Source of the DNA: Methanolinea sp.
Lineage (GTDB): Archaea; Halobacteriota; Methanomicrobia; Methanomicrobiales; Methanospirillaceae
DNA length: 64,000 nt
NCBI GenBank assembly: GCA_018262855.1
Contig: JADFDO010000005.1
Coordinates: forward strand, 62,001 to 126,000
Reading direction: 5' to 3'
Shown piece by piece: positions 33,515 through 42,015 of the stretch. Position numbers and translations under genes: made by a program. Every line of letters begins with the position of its first letter. The first letter of the stretch is position 1. Below the pieces are notes generated by a model. The model searched no databases. It was given only the letters and a program-made list of their open reading frames with translations, and was not told the origin of the DNA.

Positions 33515-34396
33515 TCATTTAAGTGCCGCATCAATGGCATCCATAATGCCCTCAAATTCGGGGATCACGTCAAAGTTGAAGAAGGCTCTGGGGCACTGCG
33601 CATAACACGCACCGCACTTGATGCACATCTCCCGGTTGACATTGGGTTTCCCGTATTCATGGGTGATGGCCCTGACCGGACAGGCTGCAGCACAGGAGCC
33701 GCATCCCATACAGAGGCCCTGGTTCACGACGTCATACATGAGGTCGCATCCGCATGCCTCTGTACCGCGGTCCGCCAGCTGCATCAGCGGGGTCAGGTAC
33801 TTCTTTGCCAGTTCCTGCTGGTCCTTGTTGCCCTTGAGAAGCAGGTATGCCATCACGCATACGTTCCTGATCAGCTGCGGGCAGGGGGCACACCCAGGGA
33901 TATAGACATCCACCTTGATGAGGTCCCCTACCGGAAGATAGGATTCGTGCTGGGGCTGGTTCTGCTGGCCACCACGGGTGAACCGGGTGATATTGCCATA
34001 ACAGGCGCAGCCGCCGACGGCCACAACTATTGCTGCCTTCTCACGGGTCTCTTTGATCTCCTGTACTGAAATCTTGTCCTGAATACAGACTGAACCTTCG
34101 ACGAGCGCCACATCCATCTTGGGGATGTGCCGGACATCGGCGAGGGTCAGGCCGTAGACAAGGTCGGCGTATTTGTCAAGTATGGTTAACAATCCGCCGT
34201 AGTTGTCTGCTAAGGATACCAGGCAGCCCGTGCAACCACTCATGTGCACGTGGCCAACTGTAATCTTGTCTGCCACAGGCTTTTCCTCCTTTTTCGTTGT
34301 AACAGCCTTTTTCTCCACATCAGCTCTCGCCGCAGGCTTCGCTGCCGGCGTGGGGCTGGTGTTGTCCTTTCCGATAATCTTCGAGATTAGTCCCAT
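33515..34396 (-). CDS. frhG: coenzyme F420-reducing hydrogenase subunit gamma (two possible starts)
   Basis: Small hydrogenase subunit. Proximal cluster ligands: MSGCTGCLVSLADN, EGSVCIQD, GGCACYGNITRF and IPGCAPCPQL. Two C-terminal ferredoxin-type clusters follow: CMGCGSCAAACP and CIKCGACYAQCP. Two starts are plausible. GTG 34276 has GGAGG 8 nt upstream and gives the canonical N-terminus MADKITVGHVHMSG (253 residues). ATG 34396 has GGAGTGG upstream and adds 40 residues: MGLISKIIGK followed by an Ala/Pro/Lys/Glu-rich linker. The longer form overlaps frhD by 77 nt. It passes electrons from the NiFe site to FrhB. Confidence 0.94.
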   Translation of the reverse strand: MGLISKIIGKDNTSPTPAAKPAARADVEKKAVTTKKEEKPVADKITVGHVHMSGCTGCLVSLADNYGGLLTILDKYADLVYGLTLADVRHIPKMDVALVEGSVCIQDKISVQEIKETREKAAIVVAVGGCACYGNITRFTRGGQQNQPQHESYLPVGDLIKVDVYIPGCAPCPQLIRNVCVMAYLLLKGNKDQQELAKKYLTPLMQLADRGTEACGCDLMYDVVNQGLCMGCGSCAAACPVRAITHEYGKPNVNREMCIKCGACYAQCPRAFFNFDVIPEFEGIMDAIDAALK

Positions 34397-34856
34397 AATC
34401 CACTCCGACAAGGGCAAGCACTTCCTGCACAGCCCTTGGTATCGCATTCTGAACCTCTTCAGTGAGCCCCATCTCGAATTCGGGGGCACTCACCCTCTTC
34501 GGCTGGCATCCGATGACAGTGATCTCCATCATGTCTTTCAACCGGTGGAGCGGCTCGGTGAGGTCCCAGGAATGGGCATCCCGGTAACTTCCCGGCGGCA
34601 GGTCTTCAACCGTAAGCCGGACCAGGTCACCCGGTTTTCCTCCGAAGTCCACGGTGTCAATTATGACAAGTTTCCGTGTGACGTGCGGATCAAGCAGTGT
34701 AAAGATGAAATGCGGGCCTCCAAGACCTGCATCCACGGCTTTGATGTTATCGGGGAGATCGAGGCGCAGAAGCTCCTCAACCACGGCCGGTCCGAACCCA
34801 TCATCCGCGAACAACGGGTTGCCGCACCCTGCTATCACGATCTCTGGATACAGCAT
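34320..34856 (-). CDS. frhD: F420 hydrogenase maturation endopeptidase FrhD
   Basis: 178 residues of the HycI/HyaD-type peptidase family. IAGCGNPLFADDGFGPAVVEEL holds the first nickel-sensing acid (the family's GxGNxLxxDDG). KAVDAGLGGPHFIF and VIIDTVDFGG give the second acid. EITVIGCQPKRV replaces the usual GxxP-type His region. It trims the C-terminal tail of FrhA after nickel insertion. Its C-terminus (about 25 residues after ALVGVDYG) is encoded in the region that overlaps the longer FrhG frame. It is 10 nt after the frhA stop. Confidence 0.95.
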   Translation of the reverse strand: MLYPEIVIAGCGNPLFADDGFGPAVVEELLRLDLPDNIKAVDAGLGGPHFIFTLLDPHVTRKLVIIDTVDFGGKPGDLVRLTVEDLPPGSYRDAHSWDLTEPLHRLKDMMEITVIGCQPKRVSAPEFEMGLTEEVQNAIPRAVQEVLALVGVDYGTNLEDYRKGQHQPHAGSEACGES

Positions 34857-34866
34857 GCGAGCATTC

Positions 34867-36234
34867 TCACTGGATGAGTTTCTGGGCGACTATCTTCTTG
34901 TCATCATCAATGACGATCATATGGGTGGCACATGACACGCAAGGATCGTATCCTCTGACAACGACTTCCGCCAGCTGCCAGGGAGCCCCTGTCAGGGCGC
35001 GGCTGCAGGTCGGGAAGTTCCAGGTTGTGGGAACAAGCATCTCGTAATAGAGCACTCTTCCATCCTTGACCTTTGCCAGGTGGACGTCGCATCCGCGGGG
35101 GGCTTCGTTTGCGGCCCATCCGAGAGATCCGTCACCCTGGGGGATGTGGTCAGCGAGAACTTTCCCGTTCGGGTTGTATTCATCCAGAGCGTTGATGATG
35201 GTGTACAGGCAGTCAGGGAATTCCATCTGGCGTGCAATCTGCTGCCCGATGGTGCCTTTCTCGTCATAATTCTTGAACTGGACTAGCCTGGCACGGGGAC
35301 CGACCTCAACCGGTGAACCGTCATAGAGCGGTACACCTGTGCAGGCCTCCATCTGGGGATTGACCTTCGTTCCCACGGGGGAGGTTCCGCCAACAGGGTA
35401 GCTCGGGTCTGCAAGGCTTACTTCGCCCTCACCCATGTACCAGTCCCAGGGGCGAACATCGGTCCAGCGATCAGGGTTCCACCCGGGGCAATCGTCCAGG
35501 TTGGAGCTGCCATACATCGGGTCTGCAGCCATGTATCCCTGGTTGTGATACCCGAGATTCTTCGGTATGGGAATCTGCTTTCCGCCAACCTCTGCCCAGT
35601 CACGCTTCTGGTAATTGCGAAGGATCGCAATCATGAAGTCCATGTGTTCAAGGGCAAGGACGAGACCCTCCTTGGCAAGGTCATACATCTTGTTCTTTGC
35701 CTGAACTGTGCAGGCTTTGTACATACCCCCGACACGTGGGTTGCTTGGGTGTATTGCCTCTCCACCTGCGATTTCGCCAATGGTCTGGCCGACCTCGCGG
35801 AGTCTCTGGATCCTCTTTGCCACTGACCTGACCGGCTCCTGGGGGGAGAACGGGTTGATCTTGGTGTCTGTTCCGGGGAGATACATGTCCGGAAGGGTCA
35901 GGATGTTGTGGAGTGCGTGGCTGTGAAGCCTGTTTGCACACTGAAGGATAATCCTGAGCAGTTTTGCATCACGGGGGATCTCGCAGCGGATGGAGCCTTC
36001 CATCGATTCGATGCCGGCAAGAGTGTGGGCTATCGGACATATGCCGCAGACGCGTGATGCGATCTTCGGGACCTGGTCCATCGTCTTCCCGAGAGCCAGC
36101 TTCTCCACCCCTCGTACAGGGGTGATGGAGAGCCAGTCACCACGCTCGACGATGCCAGCGTCGTCCACCTTCAGAACGAGCTTTGAGTGTCCCTCATGCC
36201 TCGTAGTTGGGGAGATCTCTACAATTTTCGACAA
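34867..36234 (-). CDS. frhA: coenzyme F420-reducing hydrogenase subunit alpha (NiFe catalytic subunit)
   Basis: 455 residues. The NiFe site is bound by RVCGICPIAHT (RxCGxC) and the C-terminal DPCVSCATHM (DPCxxC). FrhA activates H2. The start is a TTG at 36234: it is preceded by GAGG 8 nt upstream and gives MSKIVEISPTTRHEGHSKLV, the expected N-terminus. The frame is open to 36303 upstream without homology. The mature enzyme would be cut after the C-terminal His by FrhD, removing MIVIDDDKKIVAQKLIQ. First gene of frhADGB. Its promoter carries a long palindrome. Confidence 0.97.
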   Translation of the reverse strand: MSKIVEISPTTRHEGHSKLVLKVDDAGIVERGDWLSITPVRGVEKLALGKTMDQVPKIASRVCGICPIAHTLAGIESMEGSIRCEIPRDAKLLRIILQCANRLHSHALHNILTLPDMYLPGTDTKINPFSPQEPVRSVAKRIQRLREVGQTIGEIAGGEAIHPSNPRVGGMYKACTVQAKNKMYDLAKEGLVLALEHMDFMIAILRNYQKRDWAEVGGKQIPIPKNLGYHNQGYMAADPMYGSSNLDDCPGWNPDRWTDVRPWDWYMGEGEVSLADPSYPVGGTSPVGTKVNPQMEACTGVPLYDGSPVEVGPRARLVQFKNYDEKGTIGQQIARQMEFPDCLYTIINALDEYNPNGKVLADHIPQGDGSLGWAANEAPRGCDVHLAKVKDGRVLYYEMLVPTTWNFPTCSRALTGAPWQLAEVVVRGYDPCVSCATHMIVIDDDKKIVAQKLIQ

Positions 36235-36320
36235 TATTATCGCCTCATGGTATTCTGATTGTTCTCTTTGCGATACCGGTAAAATTCCACACGCATCTCT
36301 CATGTTGAGAGACGTTTGAC

Positions 36321-36390
36321 CGTACAGAGTACGTTCAGGAAAAGTGTTGCCAACTCCCTATATTTATCTGCTGTGCACTTGTGCACGGCA
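36321..36390 (-). promoter_or_regulatory. frhA: frhADGB promoter with operator-like palindromes
   Basis: On the minus strand AGATAAATATAGG (36356-36368) is a TATA box, so transcription should start near 36336, ~100 nt before frhA. Directly upstream of it lies a 22-bp palindrome (36369-36390): arms TGCTGTGCAC and GTGCACGGCA, one mismatch. At the predicted start, CGTAC-AGA-GTACG (36321-36333) is a second inverted repeat. This arrangement suggests protein-controlled expression of the hydrogenase. Confidence 0.6.
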
Positions 36391-36689
36391 TTAGAAAAAA
36401 AATAAAAACATTAAATTTTTTAAAACAGAGTTCACATTAGCATTTTTTTACATGATAAACAAGGAAAACACAGAAAATTTGTGGAAATCCATTGAATATC
36501 GGGGGATAATTCAGCGTTTTTTTGATCGGCGTGTGTTGAAATCCATGCGCGAATCAGTATGAAAATAATGTCAAAAGGTGATATAGCATCAGGGTATGGA
36601 ACAAGGGTGGAATTCGATGGTAATCGCATCTCAACCCTGATGATGCAATCACAGTATGAAAGTGCCGGGGGCGGAGCAAAAGAAGTGGA
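36391..36689. other. A/T-rich gap between mptA and the frh promoter
   Basis: Nearly 300 bp without a convincing gene. It contains long A/T runs (36395-36425), an inverted repeat CATCAGGGT (36587-36595)/ACCCTGATG (36634-36642), and two copies of CAGTATGAAA (about 36555 and 36652) on the plus strand. These lie downstream of the mptA stop and could form its 3' end. Confidence 0.5.
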
Positions 36690-37628
36690 TTATCCGGAGT
36701 GATCCCCGTTCAATTCCTCGTAGAGTTCGGCCATGGTGGCCTGCCGTTCTGCATAGGCATCATGCTGGTGAATGCTCTCCTCGTTTGTCTGCATTATAGT
36801 GATGAGTGAATCACCCGGGAGCTCCCTGAATTCAGCGATCACTTTTTTCGCGATCTCCCTCACACAGTCCTCGACGAACCGGGGATTCTTATGGGCATTC
36901 AGTACAACGTAACTCTCATCTCCCCTTTTAAGGAGTTCAAAGATGGATGCACTCATGGATTCCTTGAGAATCTTGATGATCTTCTCAAGTTTCACATGCT
37001 GGTCATCATCGATCTCGATTGACAAAAATCCCCGCCCACGCTGGTTATGTGTCGCCATGGGAACTTCTGCCAAAAAACCTTTAATCTTATCATCCGGGAC
37101 TTCCAGGTTCTGGAGAACGGTAATCGCCCTCTCCTTCATGATATCCTGAGCACAGGGGCAGGCGGTCATCCCGGTGACCTCTGCACCTATACTTTTCCTC
37201 ACAATAGGATTCCGGAAGGTTCGTTTGGCAACCGCACGGGCATGGACCTTGACCACCTCGTGACAGCTCGTATGGGACACAGGGGTTTCCCGTTTCACCA
37301 TATACTGGCTGTTCATCAGCACCTCGGTGCGATCAGCATATTCGTGCCGATCGAGGAGTTTTCGTGCAACCACGCTGCAGAGATTTTCAATCTCCTTCAC
37401 ATCGCCGTCGATAGCCTGCTGGAGAACCTCGTCAATCACTTCGAAATTTCGGGAGAGGTTGGCCCCTTTTAGGCTTCCAGGGAGATCGACAAAGACATCG
37501 AAATTGGAGATGAAGATAACTGACCTCTTGTCGGGCCTTGTGACCTCTACCAGTTTCTTGACATTCTTCACACCCACCCTCGTGAGGTTGATCCGGATGT
37601 CGGGAATGGTCGACTGGACGTCTGGCAA
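36690..37628 (-). CDS. mptA: GTP cyclohydrolase MptA (Fe(II)-dependent, methanopterin pathway)
   Basis: About 312 residues of the FolE2/MptA type. Blocks seen: LPDVQSTIPDIRINLTRVGV near the start, FVDLPGSLKGANLSRN, VSHTSCHEVVKVHARA (metal His/Cys region), GMTACPCAQDIM, and MATHNQRGRGFLSIEID. MptA converts GTP to 7,8-dihydroneopterin 2',3'-cyclic phosphate, the first step to methanopterin and also a source of pterins. The frame is open to 37748 but the start is uncertain. TTG 37628 (M-PDVQST, after GGGCGTGAT) fits the homology; an ATT at 37664 after GGGAGCGAT is less likely. It is divergent from ilvC and shares its TATA region. Confidence 0.9.
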   Translation of the reverse strand: MPDVQSTIPDIRINLTRVGVKNVKKLVEVTRPDKRSVIFISNFDVFVDLPGSLKGANLSRNFEVIDEVLQQAIDGDVKEIENLCSVVARKLLDRHEYADRTEVLMNSQYMVKRETPVSHTSCHEVVKVHARAVAKRTFRNPIVRKSIGAEVTGMTACPCAQDIMKERAITVLQNLEVPDDKIKGFLAEVPMATHNQRGRGFLSIEIDDDQHVKLEKIIKILKESMSASIFELLKRGDESYVVLNAHKNPRFVEDCVREIAKKVIAEFRELPGDSLITIMQTNEESIHQHDAYAERQATMAELYEELNGDHSG

Positions 37629-37704
37629 ATCACGCCCGGATTTTTGTTTTACAGCACTGGGAATAGCGCATCGCTCCCAAGAATAATGTGGAACGTATTT
37701 TTTC

Positions 37705-37719
37705 CATATAATATTTAAG
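37705..37719. promoter_or_regulatory. shared divergent TATA element of mptA and ilvC
   Basis: CATATAATATTTAAG reads as a TATA box on both strands. On the plus strand it predicts a start at about 37740, the ilvC ATG (leaderless). On the minus strand it predicts a start near 37688, before mptA. The two promoters would overlap and compete for TBP. Confidence 0.55.
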
Positions 37720-37739
37720 TGCTCTGTTGCTGATATGTG

Positions 37740-38741
37740 ATGGATCACCCTATGATGGAAAAATATTATGATACCGATGCGGATCTCGGCGTCCTGAAGG
37801 GAAAGAGGATCGCCGTGATCGGGTACGGGTCGCAGGGAAGGGGGCAGTCCCTCAACTTACGCGACAGCGGCCTTGACGTGGTTATCGGGCTCCGGCCCGG
37901 GCGCTCCTGGCAGGCAGCATCTGCAGACGGATTCAAGGTCTATCCGGTCTCGGAGGCAGTGAAGATGGCCAGTATAGTCCAGGTTTTGGTCCCCGACGAG
38001 AATCAGGGAGCTATTTACCAGGCAGACATCCGGCCCCATCTCTCCGAGAATAAATGCCTCATGTTCTCCCATGGTTTCAACATTCACTTTGGCCAGATCG
38101 TCCCTCCGCCTGACGTGGATGTCATCATGGTGGCACCCAAGGGTCCCGGTGCTATGGTCAGGAGAACTTACGAGGAAGGGAAGGGAGTGCCTGCACTCAT
38201 TGCGATACACCAGAATCACACGGGCCAGGCACAAAAGATTGCGCTTGCATATGCCAAAGGAATTGGTGCGACAAGGGCAGTCGTGCTCGAGACAACATTC
38301 CGGGAAGAGACAGAGACAGATCTCTTTGGCGAACAGGCGGTGCTGTGCGGGGGGATCACTTCGCTCATAAGAGCAGGTTTTGAGACTCTCGTGGATGCAG
38401 GATATGCACCTGAGATGGCATATCTCGAAGTGCTCCACGAGACCAAGCTGATTGTTGACTTCATCTACGAGGGGGGTTTCACCAAGATGAGGAGTTCCAT
38501 CAGCAATACCGCCCAGTATGGGGATCTTACAAGGGGGCCCAGGGTTATCGGCACTGAATCCTACCTGGCCATGCAGGAGATATTGAAAGAGATCCAGAGC
38601 GGTGAATTTGCAAAGGAGTGGATGCTCGAGAATATGGTGAACCGGCCTGTCTTCAACGCCCTCACCCGGGCCGACGAGGAACATCTGATTGAGCAGGTTG
38701 GAAAAGAAGTCCGGGCAATGATGCCCCAGTTCAGGAAATAA
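37740..38741 (+). CDS. ilvC: ketol-acid reductoisomerase
   Basis: 333 residues, class I KARI. NADPH loop is [19 protein letters not shown] (usually GYGSQGHAQ, here RG for HA). Other blocks: [25 protein letters not shown] and the C-terminal knot domain [18 protein letters not shown] with [19 protein letters not shown] supplying Mg ligands. It makes dihydroxy-isovalerate and -methylvalerate for branched-chain amino acids. The ATG at 37740 coincides with the predicted transcription start, so translation is probably leaderless; ATG 37752/37755 ([11 protein letters not shown]) are alternatives. No other ilv gene is nearby. Confidence 0.95.
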   Translation: MDHPMMEKYYDTDADLGVLKGKRIAVIGYGSQGRGQSLNLRDSGLDVVIGLRPGRSWQAASADGFKVYPVSEAVKMASIVQVLVPDENQGAIYQADIRPHLSENKCLMFSHGFNIHFGQIVPPPDVDVIMVAPKGPGAMVRRTYEEGKGVPALIAIHQNHTGQAQKIALAYAKGIGATRAVVLETTFREETETDLFGEQAVLCGGITSLIRAGFETLVDAGYAPEMAYLEVLHETKLIVDFIYEGGFTKMRSSISNTAQYGDLTRGPRVIGTESYLAMQEILKEIQSGEFAKEWMLENMVNRPVFNALTRADEEHLIEQVGKEVRAMMPQFRK

Positions 38742-38883
38742 TCCCTTTTTTCAAATACACTCCTGTCCTCAGAAGGGAATCCAAAGACCCGATTTCTGTG
38801 AACCCTTCGATGCAGCATGGCAGCACCGGGTAGGGGTATTCTCCACAAGGTGGCATTTTTACCCTCAGGCGCCCTATAGAGGT

Positions 38884-39504
38884 ATGATGGATGAACCGTA
38901 CGAAACACTCCTGAAGAAGGCTTACGCTCACGTGACCGAACCGAGCGAATCAGTTGAACGGTTCACGGTCCCTGAAGCCAGGTCATATATCGAAGGAAAG
39001 ACCACGGTGCTGGAGAATTTTTCCGAGATTGCCGATACCATCCGCCGCGACAAGGATCATCTGATGAAATTTCTCCTTGGCGAGCTTGGAACAGCCGGGA
39101 AGATTGATGGCTCCAGAGCAATATTCAATGGAAAATTCGAGTCATCCCTGATTGTCTCCCTGATCAAGGGGTATGTCGATGATTATGTCATCTGCTCTGA
39201 GTGCGGGAAGCCCGACACCCGCCTTGTGAAGGATGACCGGGTGCTCCTCCTCCGCTGCGATGCCTGCGGAGGTCACCGGCCTGTCAGAAAAAGGAAAGCA
39301 CGGACTGAACCGGTCAGCAACGAGATTTCGGAGGGAGCTGTTCTTGAGGTGGAGGTTCAGTCTGTGAGCAGGAGAGGTGACGGAGTGGTCCGGATGGGGA
39401 GGTATATCCTCTACATTCCAGGTGGAAAGCCAGGGCAGAAGGTCAAGATCAGGATAACAAGGGTATCAGGCTCAATCGTATTCACGGAACGTGTTTTGAG
39501 CTGA
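38884..39504 (+). CDS. eif2b: translation initiation factor aIF2 subunit beta with C-terminal TRAM domain
   Basis: 206 residues. Residues 1-145 are aIF2-beta: [12 protein letters not shown], a central alpha-beta domain ([35 protein letters not shown]) and a zinc ribbon from CSEC and CDAC. Residues ~147-206 are a TRAM domain ([38 protein letters not shown]), a small RNA-binding module. Classical archaeal aIF2-beta is about 140 residues, so this is a fusion; I recall similar forms in some methanogens. GAGGT next to the paired ATGs (38884/38887) is the ribosome binding site. Confidence 0.93.
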   Translation: MMDEPYETLLKKAYAHVTEPSESVERFTVPEARSYIEGKTTVLENFSEIADTIRRDKDHLMKFLLGELGTAGKIDGSRAIFNGKFESSLIVSLIKGYVDDYVICSECGKPDTRLVKDDRVLLLRCDACGGHRPVRKRKARTEPVSNEISEGAVLEVEVQSVSRRGDGVVRMGRYILYIPGGKPGQKVKIRITRVSGSIVFTERVLS

Positions 39505-39620
39505 AGAGGATATCAGGGTATTGAACATCCCTCTATTTTTTTGCTGTTGGGATATCAGGGAAAGTAATTTTTGGGAGAAGGAATACAACGCAGGAAACTT
39601 CTCTGAATAATCCTGAAAAA

Positions 39621-39890
39621 TTATTTTGAAGCAATGCTTTCAAGGAGTTCATCGCAGGATTGCGAGATTCTCCTGCAGGCATCCGCGATGATCTCAAGCG
39701 GGGCTCTCTTTCCATTAGTCGTGACGAGGAGCTCCGGATCTGAAAACTGGAACTTGATGAGGTACTTGGCAACATCCACGTCGGGATCGCTCAATATCTC
39801 CTCAGTGAGGGCGTTCATGAAGGTATGGCCTTCTCCCTGTATGAGGAGCTTCACTTTGTCCTTCTGCAGCTCGAGGATCTTTATATTCAT
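39621..39890 (-). CDS. rpoL: RNA polymerase subunit Rpo11 (RpoL)
   Basis: 89 residues beginning MNIKILELQKDKVKLLIQGE. GHTFMNALTEEILSDPDVDV and YLIKFQFSDPELLV are the alpha-like dimerisation segments. It pairs with Rpo3 in assembly of archaeal RNA polymerase. The frame is open 38 codons upstream. ATG 39890 is chosen because GGGTGG precedes it and a TATA box CCTATATAGG (about 39915-39924) lies ~27 bp upstream. Confidence 0.93.
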   Translation of the reverse strand: MNIKILELQKDKVKLLIQGEGHTFMNALTEEILSDPDVDVAKYLIKFQFSDPELLVTTNGKRAPLEIIADACRRISQSCDELLESIASK

Positions 39891-39972
39891 CCACCCATAA
39901 ATGGGAGACGGAATCCTATATAGGTATGCCCGAATCCCTGACCGGCAGGGAGGATTGCCAGCACCTTCCCGG

Positions 39973-40692
39973 TCAGAATATGAAGGTTTCACCGTCAATT
40001 CCAAGGTGGGGAAGATCCCATGGCATGGTGTGACTCATGTGGACGCACCGGAAATCTCCTGCGCCGAGCAATCCTGCGAGATCGCAGGCCTCCTGGTAGT
40101 TCATGTGCTTAGGGACATGGAGCCTTGGTGGAAGGAGCGCATCCACGAGGAGAAGATCCACACCTCTGAATGCCTGTGCTGTCTTTTTGGGAAGACTGGC
40201 GATCGCGTCTGAAGTGTAGCCAACACGTACACCCTCCCATTCCATCAGAATCCCGCAGGTGAAGACAGGGGGGTGGATGACGGGAAGGAAGGTGATTGTT
40301 ATTCCGTTGAGGTCAAAAGGGGTATGTTCCCGTACGGTGTGTCTCCCAAAATCGAGGAACCTGAAGACATCCCCGCAGTACTTCATAACCTCTTCAGGTG
40401 CGTACGCATCCGGTATCTTCTGAACCCGGTAGAATTCGCCAAAGCCCATGAAATGATCATAATGGCCGTGGGTCCAGAGGACGGCATCGATATGGGGGGA
40501 TCCCGTATTAAGGAGTTGCTGGCGGAGGTCGGGACCCGTGTCGACGAGAATGTGCTGCCCGTCTGTCTCGATCAAAAGGGAGGTCCGGAGCCTCTGGAGG
40601 CCATTCTCCTTCGAATGAATACACTGATCGCAGGAACACCCGATCCTGGGAGTACCGATGGCATCACCTGTACCGAGCAGGATGAGTTTCAT
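39973..40692 (-). CDS. metallo-beta-lactamase-fold phosphodiesterase, PhnP-like
   Basis: 239 residues. Zinc-site motifs: WTHGHYDHFMGF (HxHxDH), IHPPVFTCG, YTSDAIASLP and the final VHMSHTMPW. The N-terminal GTGDAIGTPRIGCSC-DQC matches PhnP-type phosphoribosyl cyclic phosphodiesterases. The substrate is unknown here as no phosphonate genes are present. Its ATG follows the AAA ATPase stop by one base, implying co-transcription with it. The 82-bp gap to rpoL contains that gene's promoter. Confidence 0.87.
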   Translation of the reverse strand: MKLILLGTGDAIGTPRIGCSCDQCIHSKENGLQRLRTSLLIETDGQHILVDTGPDLRQQLLNTGSPHIDAVLWTHGHYDHFMGFGEFYRVQKIPDAYAPEEVMKYCGDVFRFLDFGRHTVREHTPFDLNGITITFLPVIHPPVFTCGILMEWEGVRVGYTSDAIASLPKKTAQAFRGVDLLLVDALLPPRLHVPKHMNYQEACDLAGLLGAGDFRCVHMSHTMPWDLPHLGIDGETFIF

Positions 40693-40693
40693 C

Positions 40694-41971
40694 CTATGAC
40701 AACCAGTTCTGGGCGCGAATTGTATTCCGGTTCTGCACTACCGCGATGCCGCGTTCAATGTCTGCCGGAGAGATGGTATCGCGCGTATCCATGAGCGAAG
40801 AAAGGAGCGCTTCCTTGATCATGATCCTGAGGTCAGCGCCGGAGAAGCCTTCTGTCAGGTCTGCAAGACCGGGAAGATCGCAGCTGTGTTTCATGCCCGA
40901 AGACACCTTCTCGAGGATAGCCAGGCGCATGAGCCGGTCCGGGAGTCCAAACTCCACCACCTCGTCAAACCGTCTCCATGCGGCGTCATCAAGGAGCTGT
41001 GGGTGATTGGTCGCCCCGATAAGGAGCACCCCATGACGGATGAGGCTCACCTGGTCGATGTTCTTGAGGAGTGCATTCACAGCCCGTTTCATTGCACCGT
41101 GGTCATCGGTGACACGGCTCTTTGCAACGAAATCAAATTCATCGATAAAGAGGATGCAGGGTGCCAGTCTCTTCGCGAGATCGAAGATACGGTCGATGTT
41201 CTTTGAGGTCTCCCCGAGGTACTGCGAAGTGATCATCGAGAGCCTCACTTCAAGGAGCGGCAGATGGAGTTTCCGGGAGAGTGCGAGAGCAAGCGAAGTC
41301 TTCCCGGTTCCCGGTGGACCGACAAAGAGGAGTTTTCCCACTTCGTGGATCCGGTGACGCCTGAGAGTATCACGGTGCTGCCTGGCGACCTGGACTTTCC
41401 TGATGAAGTCAAGTTGTCCCTGCGTGCATACCATATCCTCAAAATCCTGATCAATCTCTTCCGGGGCACTCAGAATGATCAGGTCCATCGCATTCTTGAG
41501 TTTCTCATCTTCAGAGAGGATTTTTACAACCCTGCTCTGCAGAAATATCCTCGTGTCTTCTACTGGGGGATTGTCGTTTCGCACCTTCTCATAGGATATG
41601 TCAGTGGACTCGAAATGTTCGAAAAAAAATGCAAGCGTTGGATTCTTCGATATAAAGGCAATCCCTCCCCTCTTCAGGAACCACCGTGCAGCAGGCTCAA
41701 GGGTCGTGAGCTTGATGCGCTGCCCGAACTCCTCGCAGGTAACGACAGGGGTCTCTGTGAGTTTTTTACATGCATCCTCGATGCCAAGGGTCCTCCTGAT
41801 CATTCCCTCGCTCACATGCAGGGGGCGCTTTATCTCTGCAGCCCCATTGACAGTAAACAGGCTCCTGCATTCGGGGGTAAGGTCATTGACATCCAGGTTA
41901 TGATGGGTATTGAAGAGTTCTGCAGTGAGGAGGATCTCCATAAGTTTTAGGGTCTCATCATCGGCAGCCAT
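40694..41971 (-). CDS. AAA ATPase with uncharacterised N-terminal domain
   Basis: 425 residues. Residues 1-~185 are a helical N-terminal domain I do not recognise (PECRSLFTVNGAAEIKRPLH, ARWFLKRGGIAFISKNPTLA). Residues ~190-425 are one AAA module: Walker A VGPPGTGKTSLALAL, Walker B CILFIDEFDFVAKS, sensor 1 LLIGATNHPQLL, arginine-finger region DDAAWRRFDEVVEFGLPD, and sensor 2 EGFSGADLRIMIKEALLSS. It resembles single-ring AAA unfoldase or chaperone ATPases of the COG0464 group. It is co-transcribed with the PhnP-like gene. Its partner protease or substrate is unknown. Confidence 0.85.
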   Translation of the reverse strand: MAADDETLKLMEILLTAELFNTHHNLDVNDLTPECRSLFTVNGAAEIKRPLHVSEGMIRRTLGIEDACKKLTETPVVTCEEFGQRIKLTTLEPAARWFLKRGGIAFISKNPTLAFFFEHFESTDISYEKVRNDNPPVEDTRIFLQSRVVKILSEDEKLKNAMDLIILSAPEEIDQDFEDMVCTQGQLDFIRKVQVARQHRDTLRRHRIHEVGKLLFVGPPGTGKTSLALALSRKLHLPLLEVRLSMITSQYLGETSKNIDRIFDLAKRLAPCILFIDEFDFVAKSRVTDDHGAMKRAVNALLKNIDQVSLIRHGVLLIGATNHPQLLDDAAWRRFDEVVEFGLPDRLMRLAILEKVSSGMKHSCDLPGLADLTEGFSGADLRIMIKEALLSSLMDTRDTISPADIERGIAVVQNRNTIRAQNWLS

Positions 41972-42015
41972 TTCTGTAACTTTTAATATTTTCCCTGGAA
42001 TTGTTTAAGGGTATC

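Noticed and set aside
36432-36629. Minus-strand 65-residue frame between mptA and frhA
   Set aside because: In the A/T-rich promoter region, no homology or ribosome binding site seen.
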